From an uncultured Desulfuromonadales bacterium (GTDB lineage: Bacteria; Desulfobacterota; Desulfuromonadia; Desulfuromonadales; Geopsychrobacteraceae): a stretch of 64,000 bases of DNA. Within the stretch, counting starts at the first letter, position 1, and the number at the start of each line of letters is the position of its first letter. This document shows positions 1 to 7,759 of this stretch, in pieces. A model generated the notes under the pieces. It saw only the letters and a list, made by a program, of their open reading frames with translations. It was not told where the DNA came from and did not search any database. The translations under genes and the position numbers were made by a program. The stretch covers positions 40,758-104,757 of the forward strand of contig CALZHQ010000002.1 in NCBI GenBank assembly GCA_945787295.1, given 5' to 3'.

Positions 1-60
1 TTTTGTAATGCCTCTGTTAGACTCCAGATACATTTAACCCTTCATCCTTGGGCCATCTTT

Positions 61-1002
61 ATGGAATTTGAAACACATCATTCCCCATCCGTGTCGATAG
101 ATGGGGAAGCGATCCGCAGAATCAGAGAAGAAAAACGCCTAACCCAACTGTATGTGTCGAAAGTGGTTGGTGTAACGACCGATACCGTATCCCGTTGGGA
201 AAATAATCGTTATCCGACCATCCGCCGTGACAATGCAATTAAACTGGCCGAGGCTTTGGAAGTTGAACTTGAGGAAATACTCAAGCAGGAAGCAGTGGTT
301 GAATCGTCAGACGATAGTTCAGAAATAGAACCCGCGAAAAAGCCTTGGTCGTTGTATGTGGCTGTGGCTGTTGTTGTCATAATTACTCTGGTCATTTTAT
401 TTACTAACAACTCACAGCAGCCACCCAAGATGCAAGCACAGCGTTATTTGCCTGCTTATGCTGCACCTGGCAGCCGGGTTTTGGTCAGAGTTCATCTCTC
501 CTCTGAAAAGCCTTTAAAAGGGATGATTCTCAGAGAGGTATATCCCGCCGGCTGGAAGCTGGTTGCTTCGGAACCGCCAGCATCTGGTCTTGATAATGAA
601 GAAGGTAAGGCGCGCTGGATTTTTCGCAAACCAGAGACACAGACCCGTGTGTCTTATCTTTTGGAGGTTGCAAAAAATGCTGAGTTGGGCAGCATGGTCG
701 ATTTGCAGGGGGAATTGATTGCCAATCCTGATGGGCAACGCTCCGCAATCCCTTTGCAAAGCGTCAAGTCTATGGAAGTACAGCCATTCCATTGGGCGGA
801 CAGTGATGGCAATGGCGTTATAGAAGATCTTGAAATTCTTGAAGTGTCAGATCTGCTGGATGAAACTGGCCAATTGCATCTCGATTGGGATCTGGTTGAG
901 GCCCTCTGGGATGCCGGCAGCTATCAGTGGGACACCCAAAAGTCTAAGTTTGTGCCGGGGCGTACAGCTGTTTCGCCAGGCGAAGTTAAACAGGTCAACT
1001 AA
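61..1002 (+). CDS. Membrane-anchored XRE-family HTH protein
   Basis: The 313-residue product has an XRE/Cro-type helix-turn-helix at about residues 17-72, with the motif LTQLYVSKVVGVTTDTVSRW. An acidic linker and one hydrophobic segment (about 96-116) follow, then a roughly 195-residue domain predicted to lie outside the membrane. Near residue 247 that domain carries an EF-hand or dockerin-like calcium loop (DSDGNGVIEDLE). The layout suggests a one-component regulator whose DNA-binding head is cytoplasmic and whose sensing part is periplasmic. No target is known. No clear Shine-Dalgarno precedes the ATG. The gene converges on the TauE-like gene and overlaps it by 8 bp. Confidence 0.8.
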   Translation: MEFETHHSPSVSIDGEAIRRIREEKRLTQLYVSKVVGVTTDTVSRWENNRYPTIRRDNAIKLAEALEVELEEILKQEAVVESSDDSSEIEPAKKPWSLYVAVAVVVIITLVILFTNNSQQPPKMQAQRYLPAYAAPGSRVLVRVHLSSEKPLKGMILREVYPAGWKLVASEPPASGLDNEEGKARWIFRKPETQTRVSYLLEVAKNAELGSMVDLQGELIANPDGQRSAIPLQSVKSMEVQPFHWADSDGNGVIEDLEILEVSDLLDETGQLHLDWDLVEALWDAGSYQWDTQKSKFVPGRTAVSPGEVKQVN

Positions 1003-1660
1003 GCATGCGGATGTGTGCCAACAGATTGTAGCAGCCCATCAAGGCGACCATCACTCCGGCCGCTTTCAACAACCAGTTTCTCTTAGCCGTGAACCACTGA
1101 GCGGCACTGCCAACCAGAAATAGTGCTGGAATCGTCCCCAGTCCAAATGCCGCCATGGTGAGGGCACCGACCCGGCTGTCAGCACTTTGCGCCGCGGTTA
1201 AGGCCATGGCGTAAAGCAGTCCACAGGGCAGAAAGCCGAACATCAGCCCCAACGGCAAAGCTGCTAAGGCGGGAGGGAACTTTCGCAGCCCTTTAACCGC
1301 CTTGGTCAAACCGCCGATCGGCCCTCCGAGTTCCAAAGTCATAATATTCAATTTCTTGAACAGTCCTGCACTTCCAAGGCCAACCAGGATAATGAAAAAA
1401 TCACTGCCGATCAATAAAAACCTTCCGACGTCCTGGAGCGAACTTTTTACGACCATGGCTGAGCCGAGCCAGCCGACCAGAAAGCCTATCAGGGTGTAGG
1501 TGAGGGTCCTGCCGAGGTTGTAGAGCAGCTGGAAGAGGGGGCCGCTGTTGCGACCGTCAGGTGTTAAAGACAGGGCACTGACCAGGCCGCCACACATGCC
1601 GATACAGTGGGCCGAGCCGAGTAGTCCAGTCATAAATGCCATGCTGATCAGCGGATCCAT
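995..1660 (-). CDS. TauE/SafE (DsbD_2-like) membrane protein at the end of the cco assembly cluster
   Basis: This is a 221-residue polytopic protein of the sulfite exporter TauE/SafE or DsbD_2 type. It opens with a GSAHCIGMCGG motif (about 15-25) and has a second cysteine in FLPCGLL. Such genes commonly follow ccoS in cbb3 oxidase assembly clusters, and a role in copper or thiol handling during oxidase maturation is inferred from that. The gene lies 48 bp after ccoS on the same strand, so it is probably the last gene of that operon. The transported substrate cannot be told from sequence. Confidence 0.8.
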   Translation of the reverse strand: MDPLISMAFMTGLLGSAHCIGMCGGLVSALSLTPDGRNSGPLFQLLYNLGRTLTYTLIGFLVGWLGSAMVVKSSLQDVGRFLLIGSDFFIILVGLGSAGLFKKLNIMTLELGGPIGGLTKAVKGLRKFPPALAALPLGLMFGFLPCGLLYAMALTAAQSADSRVGALTMAAFGLGTIPALFLVGSAAQWFTAKRNWLLKAAGVMVALMGCYNLLAHIRMLS

Positions 1661-1708
1661 TCCATCTCCCTAATATTTTTGCGAAAATAACAGATTATGA
1701 CCGGGAGA

Positions 1709-1891
1709 TCACGATCCGTTTGGCGGGTTTTGGTTGTTTTCTGGTTCGTCATCGTCATCATCCAGCATACGATATTTTGCCCCTTCGATATCGTCGAAAT
1801 CACCACGTTTGACGGCCGATATGAAGAACAACCAGACACCGGTGCCGATACAAAAGGTGAGAAAGATCAGGATCAGGATCGATTTAAGCAT
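1709..1891 (-). CDS. ccoS: cbb3 oxidase assembly protein CcoS
   Basis: The product is a 60-residue protein with one N-terminal membrane segment (about 3-25), the GDFDDIEG motif typical of CcoS and an acidic tail. CcoS is needed for insertion of haem and copper into the catalytic subunit of cbb3 oxidase in other bacteria. The gene overlaps the end of ccoI by 8 bp, which indicates translational coupling. The end of the motif region (EGAKYRMLDDD) closely resembles the C-terminus of the CcoQ protein encoded at 6754-6894. Confidence 0.93.
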   Translation of the reverse strand: MLKSILILIFLTFCIGTGVWLFFISAVKRGDFDDIEGAKYRMLDDDDDEPENNQNPPNGS

Positions 1892-4289
1892 TATGTAGAT
1901 TTATCCTTTTCAAACGGAGTGAGTTTGTCACAACGCAAACGGAGCTGATCGCCATCGCCGCAGCGCCATAGACAGGAGCCAGATGGCCGCTGGCTGCCAG
2001 AGGCAGGGCAATTAAATTATAGCTGAAAGCCCAGAACAGGTTCTGACGAATGATGCGCATGCTGCTGCGCGCCAGGTTGAGGGCCGTCAGCAACTTGCCC
2101 AGTTGGGCACGCGTCAATATCAGGTCGGCACTCTCAACGGCGATGTCTGTGCTGCCGGCCAAGGTACAACCTATCTGTGCGGTTGCCAGTGCGGGTGCAT
2201 CGTTAATTCCGTCGCCGACCATCATCACCTCTTTGGTCGGCAGCTCTGCAATCAGCCGTGCTTTGTCGGCCGGGGTCAACTGAGCGGAATACTGATCGAT
2301 GCTGAGCTGGGCAGTCAGGGTCGCGGCCACATCGTCCCGGTCACCGGTTAAGAGCAAGGTCTGAAAGCCTGCTTGTTGCAAAGATTGAATCAGACGGCCA
2401 GCATCGTCGCGCGGCGTGTCAGCCAGTTCAGCCCAGCCACAATAAATGCCATTTTGAGCAATATGCACTTCACTGTTTGAGGATCTTTGTCTGGTCTCTG
2501 GTAACAAGATGCCAGATTCTTTTAGGAAGAGCCTGCTGCCCGCTATAACAACACCATCCGCGCCCGATGTGTTGATGCCTCGGCCAGGGATTGTTGTCGA
2601 TTTTTGTGGAAGAACAGCAGAGAGTCCATTTGCCGTGGCATAATCCATGATTCCGATGGCCAAAGGGTGATGACTGCCAGCCTCGGCGTTGGCCAGTAGC
2701 TGGAGTAATTGCGGCTCGGTCATGCCGACCGGGGTGAGCTTGGTAACCGTTGGTTTGCCGGTCGTCAGGGTGCCGGTTTTGTCGAAGGCGATTAGCTTAA
2801 GGCCCGCCGCCGCTTCGAGAACATCGCCGCCGCGAAACAGGATTCCTTCTTCAGCACCGCGCCCGGTGGCGACCATGACTGCAGTTGGTGTCGCGAGTCC
2901 TAAGGCACAGGGACAGGCGACAACCAAGACGGTGATCGCATGCAGAAAGGCCGCCTGTCCGCCGCCCCAGAAAAAAAAGCAGGCGATGGCAAGCAGCAAA
3001 ACCAGAGGAATAAACAGGGTTGCGATCCGATCGGCCAGTCGCTGGATCGGGGCCTGGCGAGCTTGCGCCTGTTCGACCAGCGCGGCAACCCGGGCAATGA
3101 AAGAATCGGCTGCTGCAGCGCTGATTTCTACCTCAATCCGTCCGGTCAGGTTCAGGGTGCCGGAAATGACCTTGGCTCCCTTCTCTTTCACAATCGGCAG
3201 TGGTTCGCCTGAAACGGCGGCTTCATCGACTTCTGTCCTGCCGCTGATAATTCTGCCATCCGCCGGAAAACGCTCACCCGCAACGACCTGAATCTGATCG
3301 CCAACAGCTAACTGCTGACTGTCTATTGTCACCCATTGGTCATTCTGCCTCAGGCTTGCTTTGCCGGGCACCAGCTTCAGCAAGCGGTCCACACCTGCGG
3401 AGGCTTTTTGCCGGGCACCGGTTTCGAATAAACGCCCGGCCAGGATCAGGGTGATGATCATTGCCGCTGTGTCGAAATAGACTTCTTTACCGAGGAACAG
3501 CGCTGCCAGACTGTAACCGTAAGCCGACAGCGAGCCGAGGGCAATCAGCAGATCCATGTTCGGTTGCCGGTTGAGTAGGCTGTACCAGGCCCCGCGCAGA
3601 AACGGGTAGCCGGAATAGAATATCACCGGAGTGGTCACCAGGGCGGCAAGAATTTGCAGCAGCTGTCTGGTGTCCGGATGGATGCCCTGAAAGTAACCAG
3701 CGTAAAGAGCAATGGAGAAGCCCATCAGCTGCATCGAGAAAAAAACGGCCGTACCAAAGCGGAACAAGATGCTGCGTTGTTCGCGCTCATTAGCTTTCTG
3801 CAGTTCTGTTGGCGAGTAGGGGCGCGGGATGTAACCGATCTGCGTCATGGTTGAGCAGATCGTTTGTGGAGAGATTAACGAATCGTCAAATTCAATCAGG
3901 ATTCTATGGGTCGCAAAATTGACCCGCGCCGAGATGATGCCCGGTTTTTTTTGCAGGACCCGTTCGATCACCCAGATACAACTGGCGCAGCGGATGCCGT
4001 CGATAATCAGGCTGAGCTTCGATTTTTCGGCCTGCCGGGTGACAAACTGAGCGAGATAATTCGGATCAAAGCGGGTTGTGATGGCTTCCTTGTTGGCGAC
4101 TGTTTGTCGATCGCGACGTTGGTAGTAGTTCTGTAAACCGGAGCCGTTGATAATCTGAAATGCCATACTGCAGCCGTGGCAGCAGAAATGACAGGTTTTC
4201 CCATTGACCTCTGTAGACACGAGGTCTTGATAAGGAAAGTCCTCGTCGCAGTGCAGGCACTTGAATGTTGTCGCTGCGCTTTCTGTCAT
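1884..4289 (-). CDS. ccoI: Cu(+)-exporting P1B ATPase CcoI (FixI)
   Basis: This 801-residue P-type ATPase supplies copper for cbb3 oxidase assembly. The N-terminus carries a cysteine cluster (CLHC at 11-14, HFCCHGC at 34-40) typical of CcoI/FixI. A heavy-metal-associated domain with CASC at 101-104 follows. The membrane metal site is CPC near 458 (VVACPCALGLATP), the phosphorylation site is DKTGT near 503, and the hinge is GDGINDAPAL. The start shares one base with the ccoH stop (TGATG) and the end overlaps ccoS, so ccoGHIS form a tightly coupled operon. Length and motif order are normal for the family. Confidence 0.96.
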   Translation of the reverse strand: MTESAATTFKCLHCDEDFPYQDLVSTEVNGKTCHFCCHGCSMAFQIINGSGLQNYYQRRDRQTVANKEAITTRFDPNYLAQFVTRQAEKSKLSLIIDGIRCASCIWVIERVLQKKPGIISARVNFATHRILIEFDDSLISPQTICSTMTQIGYIPRPYSPTELQKANEREQRSILFRFGTAVFFSMQLMGFSIALYAGYFQGIHPDTRQLLQILAALVTTPVIFYSGYPFLRGAWYSLLNRQPNMDLLIALGSLSAYGYSLAALFLGKEVYFDTAAMIITLILAGRLFETGARQKASAGVDRLLKLVPGKASLRQNDQWVTIDSQQLAVGDQIQVVAGERFPADGRIISGRTEVDEAAVSGEPLPIVKEKGAKVISGTLNLTGRIEVEISAAAADSFIARVAALVEQAQARQAPIQRLADRIATLFIPLVLLLAIACFFFWGGGQAAFLHAITVLVVACPCALGLATPTAVMVATGRGAEEGILFRGGDVLEAAAGLKLIAFDKTGTLTTGKPTVTKLTPVGMTEPQLLQLLANAEAGSHHPLAIGIMDYATANGLSAVLPQKSTTIPGRGINTSGADGVVIAGSRLFLKESGILLPETRQRSSNSEVHIAQNGIYCGWAELADTPRDDAGRLIQSLQQAGFQTLLLTGDRDDVAATLTAQLSIDQYSAQLTPADKARLIAELPTKEVMMVGDGINDAPALATAQIGCTLAGSTDIAVESADLILTRAQLGKLLTALNLARSSMRIIRQNLFWAFSYNLIALPLAASGHLAPVYGAAAMAISSVCVVTNSLRLKRINLHNA

Positions 4290-4735
4290 CAGATGTTGAG
4301 TAGTAATTGGCGGTTGATACGGGCACCGCTGCGTTCAAATTCGACCCGGATGGTGATTTCACCTTTTAGTGGATCAGGTACCTGAACTTGGTAGGTACCA
4401 GGTTTTGTTTCAACCAGCGGTAGATTGAGCAAGTCGCTGTCCGGGCGAGAATAAAGGTTAAGCTTACCTATTGCCCCAGTGACAGACTCTCCGTTCTTGT
4501 CCAAAAGTTCAAACTCCAACATGCTCCCTGTCAGTTCCGTCGTTAACTCCCAGCCCAGTGATGATGCCGCGCGTTTTTCCACCTGGGTCGAGTTGTATTT
4601 AAGTCCCTTGCTGTAGTAATCGGGGTCAGTGACCTGGGTTCCCTGGGTAGAGGCCTGGTAGGCCGACCAGCCTAAGAAAAGCAGGAACGCCCCGAGCAGG
4701 CAAATGATCAGGGCCGGGTAAAATTGTTTCGGCAT
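4289..4735 (-). CDS. ccoH: cbb3 assembly protein CcoH/FixH
   Basis: The product is a 148-residue FixH-family protein with one N-terminal membrane anchor (about 6-27) and the conserved DPDYYSKGL stretch just after it. A beta-rich periplasmic domain follows. CcoH binds to the cbb3 complex and is needed for its stable assembly in other proteobacteria. It lies between ccoG (14 bp upstream) and ccoI (1-bp overlap). Confidence 0.9.
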   Translation of the reverse strand: MPKQFYPALIICLLGAFLLFLGWSAYQASTQGTQVTDPDYYSKGLKYNSTQVEKRAASSLGWELTTELTGSMLEFELLDKNGESVTGAIGKLNLYSRPDSDLLNLPLVETKPGTYQVQVPDPLKGEITIRVEFERSGARINRQLLLNI

Positions 4736-4749
4736 TTTTGGTCCTTGCG

Positions 4750-6009
4750 TTATGGAGTCACCGGCGTGATCTGAGCTTCTGTCAGTGCCAGCTGGCGCTC
4801 ATCTTTGTTGAGCAGGATGAATTCTATCATGAATGGCTCATTAGCAGGAGGGGAGACCAGGACGTAATCTATTTTCTGATTCTGGCCGGCCGCTAATTGT
4901 AGCTGCTTGGTCTGACCTTTGATGGTTAGGTCCTTGCCGGCCAGGGTTTTCGCCTGAAGGTGATAGATCTCTGCGTTTGTGCTGCGATTGTTAACCCAGG
5001 CATTAAAGAATGTCGCTTGCTGCCCGTCTTTTAAGATACGACTCGCGACCGTATGGGAGACGGCCACCTTGAGAGAGGCGTCGGCCCGGGTGAGGACTGA
5101 AACGCTCAGAATCGAGGTCAGGACGAGCAGCGCCAGACTCAAGATGATGGTTCTCGGATTGAAAAGGGCCTTGGTGCCCAACTTGTCAACGCCAAAGGTG
5201 TAGTAGATCAAACCAGGTTGCTGGCGTTTTTGCATCACCTGGCGACAGGCATCAAGGCAGCGACCGCAATTGATGCACTCCACCTGATAGCCTGCGCGGA
5301 TATCAATTTCCATCGGGCAACAGCGGATACAGGAACCGCATTTGATGCAGCGCGCTTTTTCCGAATCGGGCATCTGCAAGGTGAGGGTGGCCGGATCGAC
5401 CAAAGTTGTTTGAATGCGGCCGTAGGGACAGAATTCCTTGCACATCAGCCGCCGGACCAGGGCCAGGTCAAGATAGATGGTGACAGTTAAACAGAGGAAG
5501 GTCAGCCAGACGCCATAGTGCATTTGACCGTTCAGCATGCTGCCGAAAAAACGTTGTGGTTCGATGAAGTACCAGATCAGGTTAGCGGAGACCAGTGCAG
5601 CCAGCAGCAAGTAGAAAGTTTGCGCAAAACCTTTTCGCCAAGTATCGCCTTGGAGCTTGTTAGCTACTACTTTCAGTTTGATTTTCCTGGCAAACCATTC
5701 AGCCAGATCATTGAGGGTGGTTTGTGGACAAGCCCAGCCGCACCAGACTCGGCCGGAGATCAGGGTTGTGAGTAGGAAACTGATGCCGAAGGCCAGGCAG
5801 AAAAGGAGAAAAAGGAATAGCTCCTCGATCCGCAAAACCTGCCCGAACAGGTGGAGGCTCAAGGTCGGGACATCGATCCGCAGCAAACTGTTGCCACCCG
5901 GTTGGAGCCAGGGGAGGAGTAATATCAGCAGGGACGACAGCCATTGAAATCTACGCCGCCAGGGACTGAGTAAACCGGGAAGTTTGTCTGTATTCTGAGA
6001 GTGCGACAT
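4750..6009 (-). CDS. ccoG: cbb3 accessory ferredoxin-like protein CcoG (FixG/RdxA)
   Basis: This 419-residue membrane protein has several transmembrane helices around a cytoplasmic double cluster-binding region. The motifs CIKCGSCIRCCP and CINCGRCLDAC would ligate two [4Fe-4S] clusters, and CKEFCPYGR lies just before them. An immunoglobulin-like C-terminal domain completes the FixG fold. CcoG is reported to act as a cupric reductase feeding copper to cbb3 oxidase. It is the first gene of ccoGHIS. Its ribosome-binding sequence, AGGA nine bases before the ATG, lies inside the inverted-repeat element at 6013-6177. Confidence 0.94.
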   Translation of the reverse strand: MSHSQNTDKLPGLLSPWRRRFQWLSSLLILLLPWLQPGGNSLLRIDVPTLSLHLFGQVLRIEELFLFLLFCLAFGISFLLTTLISGRVWCGWACPQTTLNDLAEWFARKIKLKVVANKLQGDTWRKGFAQTFYLLLAALVSANLIWYFIEPQRFFGSMLNGQMHYGVWLTFLCLTVTIYLDLALVRRLMCKEFCPYGRIQTTLVDPATLTLQMPDSEKARCIKCGSCIRCCPMEIDIRAGYQVECINCGRCLDACRQVMQKRQQPGLIYYTFGVDKLGTKALFNPRTIILSLALLVLTSILSVSVLTRADASLKVAVSHTVASRILKDGQQATFFNAWVNNRSTNAEIYHLQAKTLAGKDLTIKGQTKQLQLAAGQNQKIDYVLVSPPANEPFMIEFILLNKDERQLALTEAQITPVTP

Positions 6010-6012
6010 TGG

Positions 6013-6177
6013 CTAGTGTCCTGTTTGGTTAGTCCGTTGTGACAATTTCGAGCAATTTTTGTTGCTGCCAAGGCGCGAAAATGCAGGCCTAGCCAAAGCT
6101 AAGCCGAATTTGAGCAATGCGGGCAGCGGCAAAAAGGGCCGAAAATGGTCAATGGAATTAATCACACGGGACACTAG
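6013..6177. mobile_element. MITE-like 165-bp inverted-repeat element
   Basis: The element is bounded by imperfect terminal inverted repeats. The left end reads CTAGTGTCCTGTTTGGTTA and the reverse complement of the right end reads CTAGTGTCCCGTGTGATTA, which match at 16 of 19 positions. The interior has no credible gene. It lies exactly between ccoP and ccoG. The flanks contain CTAG and GCTAG, which could include a target duplication, but I cannot fix it. Only one copy was noticed in this window, so mobility is inferred from structure alone. Confidence 0.65.
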
Positions 6178-6182
6178 GCTAG

Positions 6183-6206
6183 ACCGGGGCAGCATATTGC
6201 CCCGGT
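6183..6206 (-). terminator. Strong hairpin after ccoP
   Basis: A perfect 9-bp stem (ACCGGGGCA/TGCCCCGGT) with a 6-base loop sits 13 bp beyond the ccoP stop. It has no T-tract on the minus strand because the inverted-repeat element begins six bases later. It may be an attenuator or a terminator separated from its tail by that insertion. Confidence 0.45.
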
Positions 6207-6218
6207 CATCCATCTCTT

Positions 6219-6704
6219 TTATAGGGCGATTGAAAATTCGGTGAGCGCCTCAATTTCTGCTGCACTTAATTGACTGCCGAAACCTGGCATCTTGCCGCCG
6301 CGGCCCTCAGCAATACTGCTTTTGACCGATGCCACATCTTTGCCATATTTGTAGGTGGAGCTGCTCAGATCACTGCCGAAACCACCCTTGCCGTCGGCGC
6401 CATGACAGCCGGCACAGTTGGCAGCAAAAAGTGCCACTGAGTCAATCGCTCCTGATGTTGTCTGCGTCGCAGGAGCTGCAGTACTGTTGAGTGCCTCCGC
6501 CTTGTTGTAGGTAGCGGTATGTACGGTCATCTTCTCGTCGAATTCATTGCCGGAACTCCAGCCACTGAAGAGGTAATAGCCCATAAATACGACTCCCCAG
6601 GCAATCAAGCCAAAGAATAAGAGGTAGAAGTAGATTGGTGCTTTCTCGCCCGCTTCAACGAGTCCGTCCGCATGTTGTTCGTGCGACTGATCAGAATTGC
6701 TCAT
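6219..6704 (-). CDS. ccoP: cbb3 oxidase subunit CcoP, short single-haem form
   Basis: This 161-residue protein has one membrane helix (about 24-46) followed by a single cytochrome c domain. The haem site is CAGCH at 97-101 and the likely axial methionine is in GGKMPGFG (about 139). Canonical CcoP is near 300 residues and carries two haems c, so one domain is missing here. The missing domain may correspond to the extra C-terminal haem domain on CcoO. It is the last gene of ccoNOQP. Confidence 0.88.
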   Translation of the reverse strand: MSNSDQSHEQHADGLVEAGEKAPIYFYLLFFGLIAWGVVFMGYYLFSGWSSGNEFDEKMTVHTATYNKAEALNSTAAPATQTTSGAIDSVALFAANCAGCHGADGKGGFGSDLSSSTYKYGKDVASVKSSIAEGRGGKMPGFGSQLSAAEIEALTEFSIAL

Positions 6705-6753
6705 CTCGATATCCTTTTATCTGGAGCGACCCGTTACAACCGGTCGTCTCAAA

Positions 6754-6894
6754 TTAATCATCATCCAGCATCTTATATTTGGCCGCCTCGCCTTGCTCTT
6801 TGTTCTTTTTGCTGTAGGTCCGCACTACGATAACAACAAAAATGGCAAACAGCCCGATTGTTACACCCAGGTAGAGGATAGAACCCCAATCCAT
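6754..6894 (-). CDS. ccoQ: cbb3 oxidase small subunit CcoQ
   Basis: This is a 46-residue gene beginning MDWGSILYLGVTIG. It has a single membrane helix (about 5-25), a lysine-rich stretch and the C-terminus EAAKYKMLDDD. Size, topology and position between ccoO and ccoP identify CcoQ, which stabilises the complex. It starts five bases after the ccoO stop and ends 49 bp before ccoP. Its C-terminal motif is nearly the same as one in CcoS. Confidence 0.9.
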   Translation of the reverse strand: MDWGSILYLGVTIGLFAIFVVIVVRTYSKKNKEQGEAAKYKMLDDD

Positions 6895-6899
6895 CAGTA

Positions 6900-7757
6900 T
6901 TATTCCTCGCTCTGAATGAAGTTAACCAGTTGCCAGACTTTCTCCGAACCGATGTAGGAGAATCCTGGCATGCCGTTGTCCGGTATGCCGTTAAAAATCA
7001 ATTCATAGAGAATTGCATCGTCGTAGCCCAGACCGGTCAGCTCCGGACCGATGTCTCCCTCCAAAGCGGCTCCGTGACAGGCGGCGCAGTTGCTTTCGTA
7101 CACTTTTGCACCGACGGCTATCGCAGCACTGTCACCGGGGAACGGATTGACCAGATCGCCGACGATCTCAGTCTGTACTGCCTGCCGCCAGGGGATGTCG
7201 CTGCCCAGCTTCTGCATGTAGGCGACGATGGCGTCCATCTCGTTTTTGCCGTTCAGGTCAGTCAGCTGCGCCTCGGTGTACGGGAAATCAAGGACTTCCA
7301 TTTTACGGCGGATCATGTCGGCATCGAGGGGATAGTCGCGCAGCCACTTGTAGTCCGGCATGTTGGTCTTTGGCACCATCGAACGGGGTGAATCCATATG
7401 TTTGTAGTGCCAGGCATCCGGGTATTTGCCGCCGAGACGGGCCAAGTCAGGGCCGGTCCGCTTGGAACCCCAGAGGAAAGGACGATCGTAGACAAATTCG
7501 CCCGATTTGGAATATTCGCCGTAACGCAGGACCTCGGCGACCAGCGGACGCACCGTTTGCGTGTGGCAGTTATTGCAGCCTTCACGGATATAGACGTCAC
7601 GCCCTTCCTGTTGCAGCGGGGTGTAGGGAACCACCCCTTCGATCCGATCCGCTTCGGTGTTGACCCAGACAAAGGGCAGAACCATGGTGATAACAGTGCC
7701 GACCAGAATCGCAGCGGTTGCCAGGACCATCAGTAAGACAGGTTTCTTTTCCCACAT
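6900..7757 (-). CDS. ccoO: cbb3 oxidase subunit II CcoO with an extra C-terminal cytochrome c domain
   Basis: The first 200 residues form an ordinary CcoO/FixO: a membrane anchor (about 8-30), haem site CNNCH at 61-65 and the conserved WGSKRTGPDLARLGGKYPD region. Residues 205-285 add a second cytochrome c domain with CAACH at 224-228 and a probable methionine ligand near 263 (NGMPGF). Most CcoO proteins have one haem and about 200-240 residues. Together with the one-haem CcoP, the complex keeps the usual three haems c. The gene follows ccoN after a two-base gap. Confidence 0.94.
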   Translation of the reverse strand: MWEKKPVLLMVLATAAILVGTVITMVLPFVWVNTEADRIEGVVPYTPLQQEGRDVYIREGCNNCHTQTVRPLVAEVLRYGEYSKSGEFVYDRPFLWGSKRTGPDLARLGGKYPDAWHYKHMDSPRSMVPKTNMPDYKWLRDYPLDADMIRRKMEVLDFPYTEAQLTDLNGKNEMDAIVAYMQKLGSDIPWRQAVQTEIVGDLVNPFPGDSAAIAVGAKVYESNCAACHGAALEGDIGPELTGLGYDDAILYELIFNGIPDNGMPGFSYIGSEKVWQLVNFIQSEE

Positions 7758-7759
7758 GA

